From assembly GCF_036880985.1 (NCBI RefSeq), contig NZ_JBAJNO010000004.1, forward strand, positions 124,001 through 188,000: 64,000 nucleotides of DNA. The letters run 5' to 3'. This document shows, piece after piece, positions 35,903-44,800 of this stretch (position 1 is the stretch's first letter; every line of letters starts with the position of its first letter). The translations under genes were made by a program, and so were the position numbers. This DNA is from Limibacter armeniacum. Lineage in GTDB: Bacteria > Bacteroidota > Bacteroidia > Cytophagales > Flammeovirgaceae. The notes beneath the pieces were generated by a model. That model ran no database searches, had not been told where the DNA came from, and was given only the letters and a program-made list of their open reading frames with translations.

Positions 35903-38662
35903 TTAAAATTTAGCACTCAGTTCCAGCCCGAAATAAGGCTTCTGATTGAGCGTAAAGGAGGTTACATTCCCATACAGATCCTCTTGCTCCCCTTCCGGTC
36001 TGATATTGAGGAAATTGTTGGCAAAAAATGTAAAGCGAATATGCTTGCCTATATTTTTGCTGAGGTTAAGGTGGCTATTGAAGTACACCACTGGCGGCTT
36101 GCGCAGGTAACCTATACCTGACTCACTTTGCTGCAAGATGTCATACTGCTCAGCATCAATCTCTTCCTCAGACAAATAAACCTTGTTGTAATCCTGATCT
36201 ATAAAGCCATAAGCCCTGACAGAGCTCCTATCTGAATAAGTATATTTATAGATAAAGGACTCTACCCTTACACTAGCGAGCAACCCTAATGGGGCAAGGT
36301 GGTAATTGATTCCCAAGCTTGCCTTCAGCTCTCCTGATTCCTTGTACTGGTATGGGTAAATGGCATAAGCATATCCAGCCTCTACAAACGCATTGCTTGT
36401 CAGCTTGGTAGCATACTCTTCCCTCCCTCTGTCAACAGTATGGTAATAGGTCGCCCAAAAGTTGAATGAAGTATTGATCGACTCAACCTTAGGTACTGAA
36501 CCCACTACTTCTACCCCTCTGTTTTTGGTGTATTTACTGTTATCAATGGTATTATTGTTTACTACCCTTTTGATATAATTACCTGTTGGTTGATAGATTG
36601 GTGATTGCCCTTCAGGACGGGCAGTGATTTCGTATTCAGGCACTTCTATAATTTCTGCTACAGAATTAATATAGAAGCCATTGTCAGTAATATTATTGAA
36701 ATAGGTAGCAGTCAGGTTTATTCCCCTAGACTTATAGTTAAACCCAATTTCATGTCGGCGTGAGCTCATTGGTTGTAACCCTTCCGCATCGTTGTCCTCA
36801 ACATGCGTATATGCCAGATAAATGCTTTCTTTCAAATTGCCTGTGTAGCTGTTCAGCAAAACAATATCCTCATAGCTTGGTCCGGGGTAAAGGTGTATCA
36901 GTCCGGGAGCTTTGGTCTGAATACCATATGCCCCTGTTATTGCTACCTTATCAAAAAGCTGATAACGGGCATTAATCCTTGGAGAAATTGACTCGTAACC
37001 GAACTGATAATCCGATCTCAGTCCAAGAGACAAGCTCAAGTCTTTTCCGGCTATTTCTCCCTTGATCTTATCTTCCAGATACAGGCCATGCTGATGCAAT
37101 GAAGGCTGTGAATCCTTAAAGGAATATGGTCTATCAGATGTTGGGCTAGAACTGTTATTCAGAGGTTTGAGCGGATCAAATATTCTACCTTCACCAAAGT
37201 TTGCACTGAAGTTGTATTGGTAACCATAGTTGAGGTTGTGTGAGAAGCTTCCTGTCTGAAAGGCTTTTGAGAAATTAAGTCTAGTCCCTGCCGTTACAGG
37301 CTTGCCATGAACTTTCATATACCCCATATAGGTACCAGAACTGTAGGTACCTTCATGAATCCCTTCCTCTGTATAGGTAATAATAGGACGTACACCAGTA
37401 TTGATCCATTCTTCTGTTTCGGAGATACTTTCCCCTGTAGAAAAGTTGGCTGATAACCTAAAGCCATCAAATAACTGCCAAGGTAGGTTGACATTCAGCT
37501 GGTTTGAAGCAGAGAATGACTTTCGCTGATAACGCACCTTCAGATTGTCTTTCAGGTCTGGGTCTGACTTAAAATCATCGAGTGTCGTATTGTAATTGAG
37601 GTTGAAGTTGTTTCGGATACGTTTATTTTGACCGATAAATGTAGTCCACAACAAGTTTCCGTTGATACGGTTATAGCTCTTCATCCTGTCATTCGGGTCA
37701 GGATTGCTGTTGAGATAATCCAACCCAACCGATACGGCATTATTCTGGTTAAGCTGAAACCCTTTGTTTACAAAGTAATTGCTGTTGCCTCCTCCTTGCC
37801 TGTAAGTAAAGCTTAGAGGTGACTTGCCTGCTATTGTCTCAATGATAATCGCCCCTTCTGTAATGTCCCCATATTCGGCAGAAGCCACTCCCTGTACAAT
37901 CTCAACCTTATCAATGTTTCCGACAGGCAATTGTCTCAAGTCAAATCCACCACCCGGAGAATCTCCCGGCGTATAACTTTCGCTGCCTGGTGTACTGGTA
38001 TTCTTAAATGAATCAAAAAATCCTCTTTGCGTTGGGTTGATACCCTGCATATCCGCATTGTTATTCAAAGGATTTCCATTCAGGAAAATCCCGATACCAA
38101 ATGCGTTGTTCAGGGCGTCCTGATCATTGCTATTGCTAGATCTGAAAGTGATTGTTTGTGCGCCTTGCAGCAAAGGGTTTTGAACCGTTTGTCCAGGCAT
38201 CTGCATCAACAGTTCAGAAAGGCTATTCGCCCTAGACTGTTCAACAGCTGTTCGGTCTATCTTGTAAGCAGTGTTAGAAATGTTGGCTTCATCCCTTTCG
38301 GCAACAACGGTTACTTCTTCCATATAGAGATCAAGATCCTCCATCAGGATATCATCGAGCTGTAACTCTGACTCGCCTTCCAATAATGTGATTTTTCGCT
38401 CAACAGGTCGCTTCCCTACCAAACTGAATTTCACAACCAGCTCACTATTCGTCTGCTGATTGACTATGGCTTGAAAATACCCCTGTTTATCTGTGATGGC
38501 ATAAGCATACTTGCCCACACTTACGGTCACATACATCAATGGTTCCTTTGTAGCCTTGTCTTTGACAAAACCATTTAAGTTCAATTGCTGTATGTCCTGA
38601 GACCTAGCTGGAGATATAAGAACAAAAAGTATAAGTGAGACAATAATAGCCTTCGCTTTCAT
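35903..38662 (-). CDS. TonB-dependent receptor
   Basis: About 919 residues from ATG 38662; the frame opens at 38698. Signal peptide MKAKAIIVSLILFVLIS-PARSQ. A carboxypeptidase-regulatory-like domain (about 28-110) precedes the plug (NSLSELLMQMPGQTVQNPLL, VEIVQGVASAEYGDITEGAI) and the barrel, ending LELSAKF with terminal Phe. First gene of a minus-strand operon with DUF4876, DUF6850-like and peroxidase genes. A Fur-like near-palindrome overlaps its predicted promoter, so the substrate may be an iron or other metal complex; this is inference. Confidence 0.88.
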   Translation of the reverse strand: MKAKAIIVSLILFVLISPARSQDIQQLNLNGFVKDKATKEPLMYVTVSVGKYAYAITDKQGYFQAIVNQQTNSELVVKFSLVGKRPVERKITLLEGESELQLDDILMEDLDLYMEEVTVVAERDEANISNTAYKIDRTAVEQSRANSLSELLMQMPGQTVQNPLLQGAQTITFRSSNSNDQDALNNAFGIGIFLNGNPLNNNADMQGINPTQRGFFDSFKNTSTPGSESYTPGDSPGGGFDLRQLPVGNIDKVEIVQGVASAEYGDITEGAIIIETIAGKSPLSFTYRQGGGNSNYFVNKGFQLNQNNAVSVGLDYLNSNPDPNDRMKSYNRINGNLLWTTFIGQNKRIRNNFNLNYNTTLDDFKSDPDLKDNLKVRYQRKSFSASNQLNVNLPWQLFDGFRLSANFSTGESISETEEWINTGVRPIITYTEEGIHEGTYSSGTYMGYMKVHGKPVTAGTRLNFSKAFQTGSFSHNLNYGYQYNFSANFGEGRIFDPLKPLNNSSSPTSDRPYSFKDSQPSLHQHGLYLEDKIKGEIAGKDLSLSLGLRSDYQFGYESISPRINARYQLFDKVAITGAYGIQTKAPGLIHLYPGPSYEDIVLLNSYTGNLKESIYLAYTHVEDNDAEGLQPMSSRRHEIGFNYKSRGINLTATYFNNITDNGFYINSVAEIIEVPEYEITARPEGQSPIYQPTGNYIKRVVNNNTIDNSKYTKNRGVEVVGSVPKVESINTSFNFWATYYHTVDRGREEYATKLTSNAFVEAGYAYAIYPYQYKESGELKASLGINYHLAPLGLLASVRVESFIYKYTYSDRSSVRAYGFIDQDYNKVYLSEEEIDAEQYDILQQSESGIGYLRKPPVVYFNSHLNLSKNIGKHIRFTFFANNFLNIRPEGEQEDLYGNVTSFTLNQKPYFGLELSAKF

Positions 38663-38695
38663 AGCACAATCTAGTTTCGCTGATAGTTGATGCTG

Positions 38696-38730
38696 CAAAG
38701 CTATAATTTATTTAGATTAATTATAAATAA
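38696..38730 (-). promoter_or_regulatory. Predicted promoter with an imperfect Fur-like box
   Basis: On the minus strand TAGCTTTG (38703-38696) matches the -7 consensus TAnnTTTG, 33 bases before ATG 38662, with a weak TTTA-type -33 element about 20 bases further. Between them is TTATA-ATTAA-TCTAA (38726-38712), one base off the TTAGA-N5-TCTAA palindrome found twice before the XusA-like gene. Confidence 0.4.
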
Positions 38731-38828
38731 AGTGTGAATTTTTATTCATCTTATATTTAATTGCACTATTCAAATTAAATCAAGCTGTTGCAAAAGGATA
38801 TGTTAATAAAGAAGTGAAAGGAGTAGCC

Positions 38829-38877
38829 AAAAAAATCCCTCTAACACAAGCGTAACATTTCGCTTACATTAGAGGGA
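38829..38877 (-). terminator. Terminator of the small secreted protein gene
   Basis: Stem TCCCTCTAA (38836-38844) / TTAGAGGGA (38869-38877) with an inner AAGCG/CGCTT pair; on the minus strand seven T follow (38835-38829). Confidence 0.75.
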
Positions 38878-38940
38878 ATTGGGTGCTAATAACAAGTTAG
38901 GCTAATGAAAAGCTTATAACCATGGACTGCTCAGCTCAAT

Positions 38941-39531
38941 TTATTGCGTTACAACAGGTGCCATATTGGATACATAATCCACAAAAAGAAGTACGCTTAC
39001 CCGTATATCAAAAAGCGTATTATTACCATTCATATAACAGTTGGGAAGCCCTGTTATAAATGTTTTCTCATACTCAAACCACTCTCCTAAAGTTAGGTCA
39101 TTTGTTTGTTTGTACTTATTTATATTCGTGCTCCCGCAAGTAGTCATACTATCATCTATTTCTTCATTAATTATAATCTCAAAACTGATATTAGTATCAC
39201 TCCCCGAATAAACCACGGCACCCTGTTTGACCGAAGTTCCCTGCACGGCATACTCACAATAATCCCCTGGAGACATATATACAAAAGGCATACTACAACC
39301 ATTATTCGTATCATCATTTGCGCTGGCTATTCTTTTAGTATAGCTAGTAACTCCAGTGATATCAGTATTGATATATGCATTGATTGCACCACTTGCCTGT
39401 CCGACCAGCATTGTACTGCCTGACTTTTTTTGTGATTCTATTTCAATTTTATACAATAGCCGCATCTCATCTTGTGCATAAAGCAAGACAGGCAAATATA
39501 AAAGGCTAAAAAATAAGACAATTGTTTTCAA
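38941..39531 (-). CDS. Small secreted protein of unknown function
   Basis: 196 residues from TTG 39531; MKTIVLFFSLLYLPVLLYAQ is a clear signal peptide and no ATG would keep it. The mature protein has six or more Cys, several near Gly/Asn (NGCSMPF, GDYCEY, TTCGSTN, PNCYMNG), is beta-rich, and ends APVVTQ. No known family recognised. In size, signal peptide and ending it resembles the protein at 48194-48652 (ending LPVVVSQSN) and other small secreted genes of the downstream cluster, so it may be a displaced member of that group. It stands alone, with its own terminator. Confidence 0.65.
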   Translation of the reverse strand: MKTIVLFFSLLYLPVLLYAQDEMRLLYKIEIESQKKSGSTMLVGQASGAINAYINTDITGVTSYTKRIASANDDTNNGCSMPFVYMSPGDYCEYAVQGTSVKQGAVVYSGSDTNISFEIIINEEIDDSMTTCGSTNINKYKQTNDLTLGEWFEYEKTFITGLPNCYMNGNNTLFDIRVSVLLFVDYVSNMAPVVTQ

Positions 39532-39770
39532 ATTAGTATCTGATTTATAATTGGTTGTGATATTTTTTCAGTTGATGTAATAAAAAAAAACACCAAATCA
39601 TATCTATTAAACAATTACCGTAAAAGTAGCAAAACAACACTTATTTATTACTATATATTCCTTATGAAATATAAAGTCAAGTAGTGGAAGCAGACCCTTC
39701 TTTTTCAAGAGTAATGTGTTAGCATTCTTATATATGCATTAAGCATCACTAATGTATTTAGCCCCTTTAA

Positions 39771-39871
39771 GGCAAAAGTTCTGAAGGGACAAGATCAGCG
39801 ATGAACTTTAGTTCTTCGACATGCAAATGATATGTTCAGCCCTAAAAGGGAAGAACTCACGTTAACCAAGC
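39771..39871. repeat. Second copy of the palindromic intergenic repeat
   Basis: The stretch from GCCCCTTTAAGG through GATCAGCGATG and the later TTCAGCCCTAAAAGGG aligns, in opposite orientation, with the centre of the element at 23970-24161. It ends near CACGTTAACC, matching that element's AACGTGA terminus. Diverged but clearly the same family. Confidence 0.55.
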
Positions 39872-40059
39872 AAAAGTAAAGCCCCTACCATTCTTCGACT
39901 TCGCTCAGTCACCGATAGTAACGATCATGTGTTAATTATGATCAAGTTTGTAACAATGATGTAATTGTATCTATCAGGATTGCTGATTTAAATAGTTCTT
40001 TTGTGGATAAATAAGCAGATGTATCATTGAAATCGGAACTTTTAAATTCTTCAATGATT

Positions 40060-40445
40060 TATTGGTTCAACTCCTTTGGAGTTGGATAAATGGATTTACT
40101 GATACCGCAGGCTTTTGCCTACGGCTACAATTATTCAATTTCTTTGGGATTTTTTCTCTTACAGCAAACACCCCACTGACGCAAGCATTAGTATTTCAAA
40201 GGAGCATAGCGAGTGCAGAAATACGCTACTTGTGCCTAAAATAATTAATCGCTCCTCTTCCCCTAAAAAATCAATCCCTTGCTAATAGTAGTAAAATATT
40301 AAGCATAAGTAACACCCTGCTACATTCGCTTCACTCGCTTATTGAGCTAATATCTGCATTAGTGGGAAACAAAGGACTAAAGTCCTTTGCTATTGAATAT
40401 TGTACTTTCAGCACAATATAGGGTTACCGATTTAAATCATTCCAT
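40060..40445. repeat. Decayed intergenic repeat region
   Basis: No gene. Several short hairpins: CCGCAGGC-TTTT-GCCTACGG near 40105-40125, and AAAGGACT/AGTCCTTT near 40375-40392. Such hairpin-rich stretches are typical of degenerate dispersed repeats. The 40297-40370 part recurs at 41046-41122. Confidence 0.45.
40297..40370. repeat. Direct repeat, left copy, flanking the IS30 remnant
   Basis: Begins TATTAAGCATAAGTAAC and contains CTACATTCG and CATTAGTGGGAAACAAA. It aligns over about 75 bases, at roughly 65-70 percent identity by eye, with 41046-41122. Confidence 0.5.
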
Positions 40446-40573
40446 GGAATGAACGATAAGTAAAGTTCTTTGCTGTTTGACTTGGCTTTAAATCTTCTTT
40501 GTTGTGTTTAACTAAATGTACATTATCCCGCTATGTCATCCTGTTCAATTGCAACAGTTATAGGTATCTGCAT

Positions 40574-40608
40574 AAAAAAGGGAACCGAAGCCCCCTTTCT
40601 TTTTTTGT
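40574..40608. terminator. Bidirectional hairpin AAAAAAGGG/CCCTTTCTTTTTT
   Basis: A stem of AAAGGG pairing with CCCTTT, with A and T runs on either side, lies just beyond the transposase remnant's end. It may have ended its transcript. Confidence 0.4.
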
Positions 40609-40651
40609 CTTTATAAGTTTGATGCTCTAAAAAAGCATTTCGAATCTGAGT

Positions 40652-40891
40652 TTATGCTGCCATCTTTCTTTTCGGAACCTTTTCCCTCCCTTTAGGTGGC
40701 TCTGTTATCACTGTTGGATGATGGGCAAGATGTGGATCATATGTTGAGCGGTCTCCTTCACTGTTGCGTTCAATCTCCCTGCCGGTTGTACTTCGATGCA
40801 CATCTAACGTACGGGCAATTGCTGCATTGCTTTTGCCTTGCTATATGCCTTGGATGATGGTTTTGCGTTCTATTAGGGTCAGGTGAGACAT
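40652..40891 (-). pseudogene. IS30-family transposase remnant (N-terminal HTH, internal stop)
   Basis: Reading from ATG 40891 gives MSHLTLIERKTIIQGI, an in-frame TAG at 40843-40841, then QGKSNAAIARTLDVHRSTTG and REIERN, before a stop at 40654-40652 (80 codons in all). This is the N-terminal helix-turn-helix of IS30-family transposases (pattern HLTLxERxxI...GKSxxEIAxxLxRxxSTIxREIxRN). The catalytic DDE domain is missing, and the nonsense codon confirms the gene is dead. Confidence 0.8.
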
Positions 40892-40970
40892 AAGTGATTG
40901 ACTTGATTGTTATATATAAGCTAATGGTAATGCGTTTCTTATGCAAATGTTGGTACTGCTTTAAAAAACA

Positions 40971-41001
40971 ACAGGTCTTAGTGTTTGACACTAAGACCTG
41001 T
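40971..41001. terminator. Perfect 13-bp hairpin
   Basis: ACAGGTCTTAGTG (40971-40983) / CACTAAGACCTGT (40989-41001) with loop TTTGA. The minus strand runs on into TGTTTTTT, so it has the form of a minus-strand terminator. It lies just upstream of the transposase remnant. Confidence 0.6.
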
Positions 41002-41045
41002 TAGGGGTGAAAGCCAATTGCTTATATTTTATGCTTCCCTTAAAT

Positions 41046-41122
41046 ATTAAGCACAAGTAACGTACAACTACATTCGTTTAGCTGCGGTGTTAAGTTGATA
41101 CTTAAACTAATGAGAAATAAAC
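41046..41122. repeat. Direct repeat, right copy, flanking the IS30 remnant
   Basis: Begins TATTAAGCACAAGTAAC and contains CTACATTCG and CTAATGAGAAATAAA; partner of 40297-40370. Confidence 0.5.
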
Positions 41123-41157
41123 AAGGCAGCTTCCTTTGATGGAAACTGCCTTGTTTA
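41118..41157 (-). terminator. Terminator of the toxin-immunity operon
   Basis: 12-bp stem TAAACAAGGCAG (41118-41129) / CTGCCTTGTTTA (41146-41157) with an inner TTCC/GGAA pair. It lies 16 bases past the stop of the probable immunity gene and ends the long minus-strand cluster. Confidence 0.7.
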
Positions 41158-41173
41158 TAAATAAGAAAGCCTA

Positions 41174-41875
41174 TTATGAAATAACCTCAAAGTCTATTTC
41201 ATATGTGGCTAGCCCTACATTACAACCAGCCTGTTCTAAAGCATCTTTTAAACGTTCAGAAATAAAAAAGTTAATGCCAAATACAAAAATATCCCATGGT
41301 TCATTAAGCATTACTTTCTCAGGGTATATCATTCTATCTTCATCTAGAAACTTACTTGTATTAACTTTAAGTATTTCTTCCTTGTCTTGGAAACTAAGTT
41401 TGGATTGATATACAATATTAGGTCTAAAACTTTTTGATTCTTTGAAAAGTGAATTTCTATAATTAAAGTTTTCCCAAAACCAATATGGTTCAATCATTTT
41501 TGGAAAAAAAACCTTATAAGGTTTTTTTTCCCCTTTATAAGCAACCAAAGAATCATATATAAAATTCTCTGGTAAAGTGTGTGTTTTTAATACTTGCCAA
41601 AATCTTTTGGAAATAACCAAATAATTTCCACTTGGCTCTGGCCACATATTCCACAACAAGTTATGTTGCCAATTATAGATATCCTGAAATTCAGGCTCTG
41701 AAGGAGCTTCCTGGGAACTATCATAAATCAAGGTCAGCGGTATCACAGGTGCCTCCTCCCAACGACTTTGATTACCGTGTATATCTAAGTTTTCTTTTAG
41801 TTTATAGTCGTTATCTACCTGCTCTGTATGCATAACGACCCATATATCTTCTTGACTAATTTTATAATACTTCAT
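41174..41875 (-). CDS. Probable immunity protein of the AHH-nuclease toxin
   Basis: 233 residues, no signal peptide, so cytoplasmic, where an immunity protein for a nuclease must act. Acidic and rich in aromatic residues (NWQHNLLWNMWPEP, EPYWFWENFNY). The end (INFFISERLKDALEQAG) recalls the C-terminal helix of Imm11/DUF1629-like immunity proteins, but that match is weak. The main evidence is position: its ATG lies one base after the stop of the toxin gene, it is the last gene of the cluster, and it has no other recognised domain. It presumably binds and blocks the C-terminal nuclease so that producing cells are safe. Confidence 0.65.
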   Translation of the reverse strand: MKYYKISQEDIWVVMHTEQVDNDYKLKENLDIHGNQSRWEEAPVIPLTLIYDSSQEAPSEPEFQDIYNWQHNLLWNMWPEPSGNYLVISKRFWQVLKTHTLPENFIYDSLVAYKGEKKPYKVFFPKMIEPYWFWENFNYRNSLFKESKSFRPNIVYQSKLSFQDKEEILKVNTSKFLDEDRMIYPEKVMLNEPWDIFVFGINFFISERLKDALEQAGCNVGLATYEIDFEVIS

Positions 41876-41876
41876 A

Positions 41877-44800
41877 TCAAATACTGTTTCGATCTATCAT
41901 TTCTTGAACTGCCTTAATTCTATCTTCTGTTTTCTGAGGCTTGCCAAATAAGTCATTGACATTTTTAGTTCCTTTTACACTTTGCTCCATCAGTTCCTGC
42001 TTTAATGCATGGGTTAGTTTCTTAATTTCAGCTTGCATTTTTGCAGTCTTTTGTGCATCAGAAATAGGTGATGCTTTAATTGTCCCCCATATAGAATTTA
42101 AATAAGCAGACAAAGCTTTTTCATAATCGTCGTGGCTAGTATGTACTCCCCTGCCGTTGGTAAATTTCTCCAGCATCAGTACATTTTCAAAACCTTCCTT
42201 GGCATTAAAGTCCAGCTGGCCACCCAATTTGATATATTCTCTAAGCCCTTCACATTTAACCAACATATTGACCGCCAGTAAATGGTGCGCTTCAAAGGCA
42301 TTAAAATTCGGGGTATCCTTAAACTTCTCAAAATATTCTCTCCAGCTTTGTCCGGCAGGTTTTTCAGGATATCCTCCCTCTTTCAGGGCATTCATTAGTT
42401 TTTCGGCTTCCCGCTGGATCTCAGGAGTAGTTGGATCTGCATCCAAGAGTTTCAAGAGGTTGTTCCTGATATTGCTTCGCTTACGTGCCAGCTCCACACA
42501 TTCATCACAACCTAACCTCCTAAGCTCTTCTAAGATCTTGTTATATTCGGCAACCTTGGTTAAAACATCTTTAATATCCCCACCTGCCAACTCTTCCAGC
42601 CAACTAAAGTTAATCCTATAAAGGGGGTGATTTCCTTTAGCCAATTCTGCCCAAACTTGGATTATCTTTTCATTTACCTTACCCAAATTATCTTTTAATA
42701 GGTTATCAATATCTACCCTTGATCTCGCTAAATCTCTAAAGAATGCCTCTTTAAGTGGAACTTCAGCGCTATTGGAAGAAGTCTTCACCTTAATACCATC
42801 AGGTAAGGCTTTTATAGCATCAAAGACTTCATCAAACTTATCTGCAGGCAGTGCTTTCATCAGAGCTAGCGCGCCCACCTTATACTCTGACACAGCCAAG
42901 TAGGCACCCCACTTAGCCATTGCCTTACTAAGCGCCTCTTCTGACGGGAATTTATTTTTTAACCCTTTCAGGTCATCCAAAGAAACATTATACTTGCTGG
43001 CATAAAAATTCAGCAAAGCATCCAATATGTTTTCATTAGCTTTAGGAAATTTATTCCATCTTCCTGACTCCAGCAGCCTACTTAACATTTTTTCATAGCC
43101 ATTCTTAGCATTTTCTGAAAGGTTATTGACATTTACTTTTTTCAGTGCATCAAAACACTTCAAGGCTGCTGTTTGGGCTTCAGTACTCAGTGCATCTATT
43201 GATTTTCTGACATTTTTGATACCTCTTGCTCCTTCAACTGCCATGTCTCCCATATCTCCAATACTCAGGAACAGTTGGAAATATGTCACGGCAGGCCCTA
43301 TTTCAGGATCATTAGCTAAATCACCCAGATTGACGGCAACACTAAATCCAGAGTTAACGATCTCATAAATCAACCATATTTTTTTGAATTTAGTCAGGTT
43401 TTTAGCCAATGTCAGTGTACCTCCCGATACTGCCAGAGAGGCAACATCCAAGGTTATTTCTGCTGCGGTAAAGCAATTCTGGTTAAAGTCTTTCTGGTCA
43501 CTGTACTCCAAGAAGATAGCCGGTACAATCGCAAATTGTCCCTTTTGTACCTGTGTGGCTTCATCTATTTCTCCTAAAGAGGATGCGTTTACAAATAACA
43601 CCAGATCAAAGGCATTAAGCGTATCTTTTAGGTAGCTATACGATTTTCTATACTTGGTCTCGATCCCATCACCAGTTCTTGATGTATATAACTCATAGCC
43701 TTTAAACACCTTTTGAGTAAAGTTGATACTATAACCTGAAAGGTCTGCATCATCAACAAACATTGTTCCCTCACTCATTCTTGATGGCTCACCAAACTGC
43801 AAAAACCTGTCATCAAAATTATCGTTCAGTTCCGTGATCAGTGTGCTGTACTTAGAGGACTTCTCTATAATTATCTTGATCGCTCTCATGAGCTTCATAT
43901 AATTGTTTCCTCCTAATCCAAATAGGATCCCGTCATCAATTTTACTGTTCAAGCCAGTAAGAATATTCTTCTTATCCTGATCTTTGGACAGCAATTCTAA
44001 CAGTGCATCAGCTTGGCCTTGATTTCCTGCGAAATAAGTTAAAGTGTTTACTACTACACCTTCTTCTCCACCGATATCACCAAAGAACCAATAAGGTCCA
44101 CCTGATAAGTCTCCACTAAGAAGCGTAGTAATAATATGTTTTCGTTGTGCGAAAGTCAGCTTTTTATAGTCATTTACGGTCAGGTAAGAACATATATTAT
44201 GCATTAGTGAGTCAGCATTTTCTTCCTCCATAATGCTATTAAGTCGCGTATCTTTTTCAGCGTAAAAACTTTCTAATGACTTAGCAATCTTAGTAAGTTG
44301 TGCACCATCCAAGTCTTTGTCATAGATACTTATATGCGTATCAATATATCTTCCAGCCGCTGTAAATGAATTACTATTGGGTTGGTAATCATCCAGCCAA
44401 TCTTTCCCTAGCTTATCTAATACATCAGCAACCCGCTTAATCTCTGCTTCTTTGTCTGCTCCTTGTGTCTCAATCATTTTTGAGACAAAGTTTCTTACCC
44501 ATACATTCTTGTAGTGACAGTATTCAATTTTATATGAGCTTTCTTCTGATAACTTTCTATTTGAAATAGCTATACTACCATTTACAGCATCATATTCCTT
44601 ATCATCCAAGGCATGTGTATATGCAGAGGTATTCAGTTGGCCTGTGTAAATATTAACTTCACAATCATCTGGATTTTCTTCGCCTATTATAACATTATAG
44701 CCTTTCACAGTAACATCCGAAGCTCCCATATATGGTTTATCATCTTTATCGAGATACCCTGTAAACTTCCAAGTTCCTTCTACTTTTTTAAAGGTTGCCC

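Noticed and set aside
39540-40650. A hidden small RNA or CRISPR array in the repeat-rich gap
   Set aside because: Only short hairpins and degenerate repeats with unequal spacing; no promoter-terminator pair clear enough to call an RNA gene.
40770-40991. 73-residue minus-strand open frame over the IS30 remnant
   Set aside because: It is in a different frame from the recognisable transposase sequence and resembles nothing.
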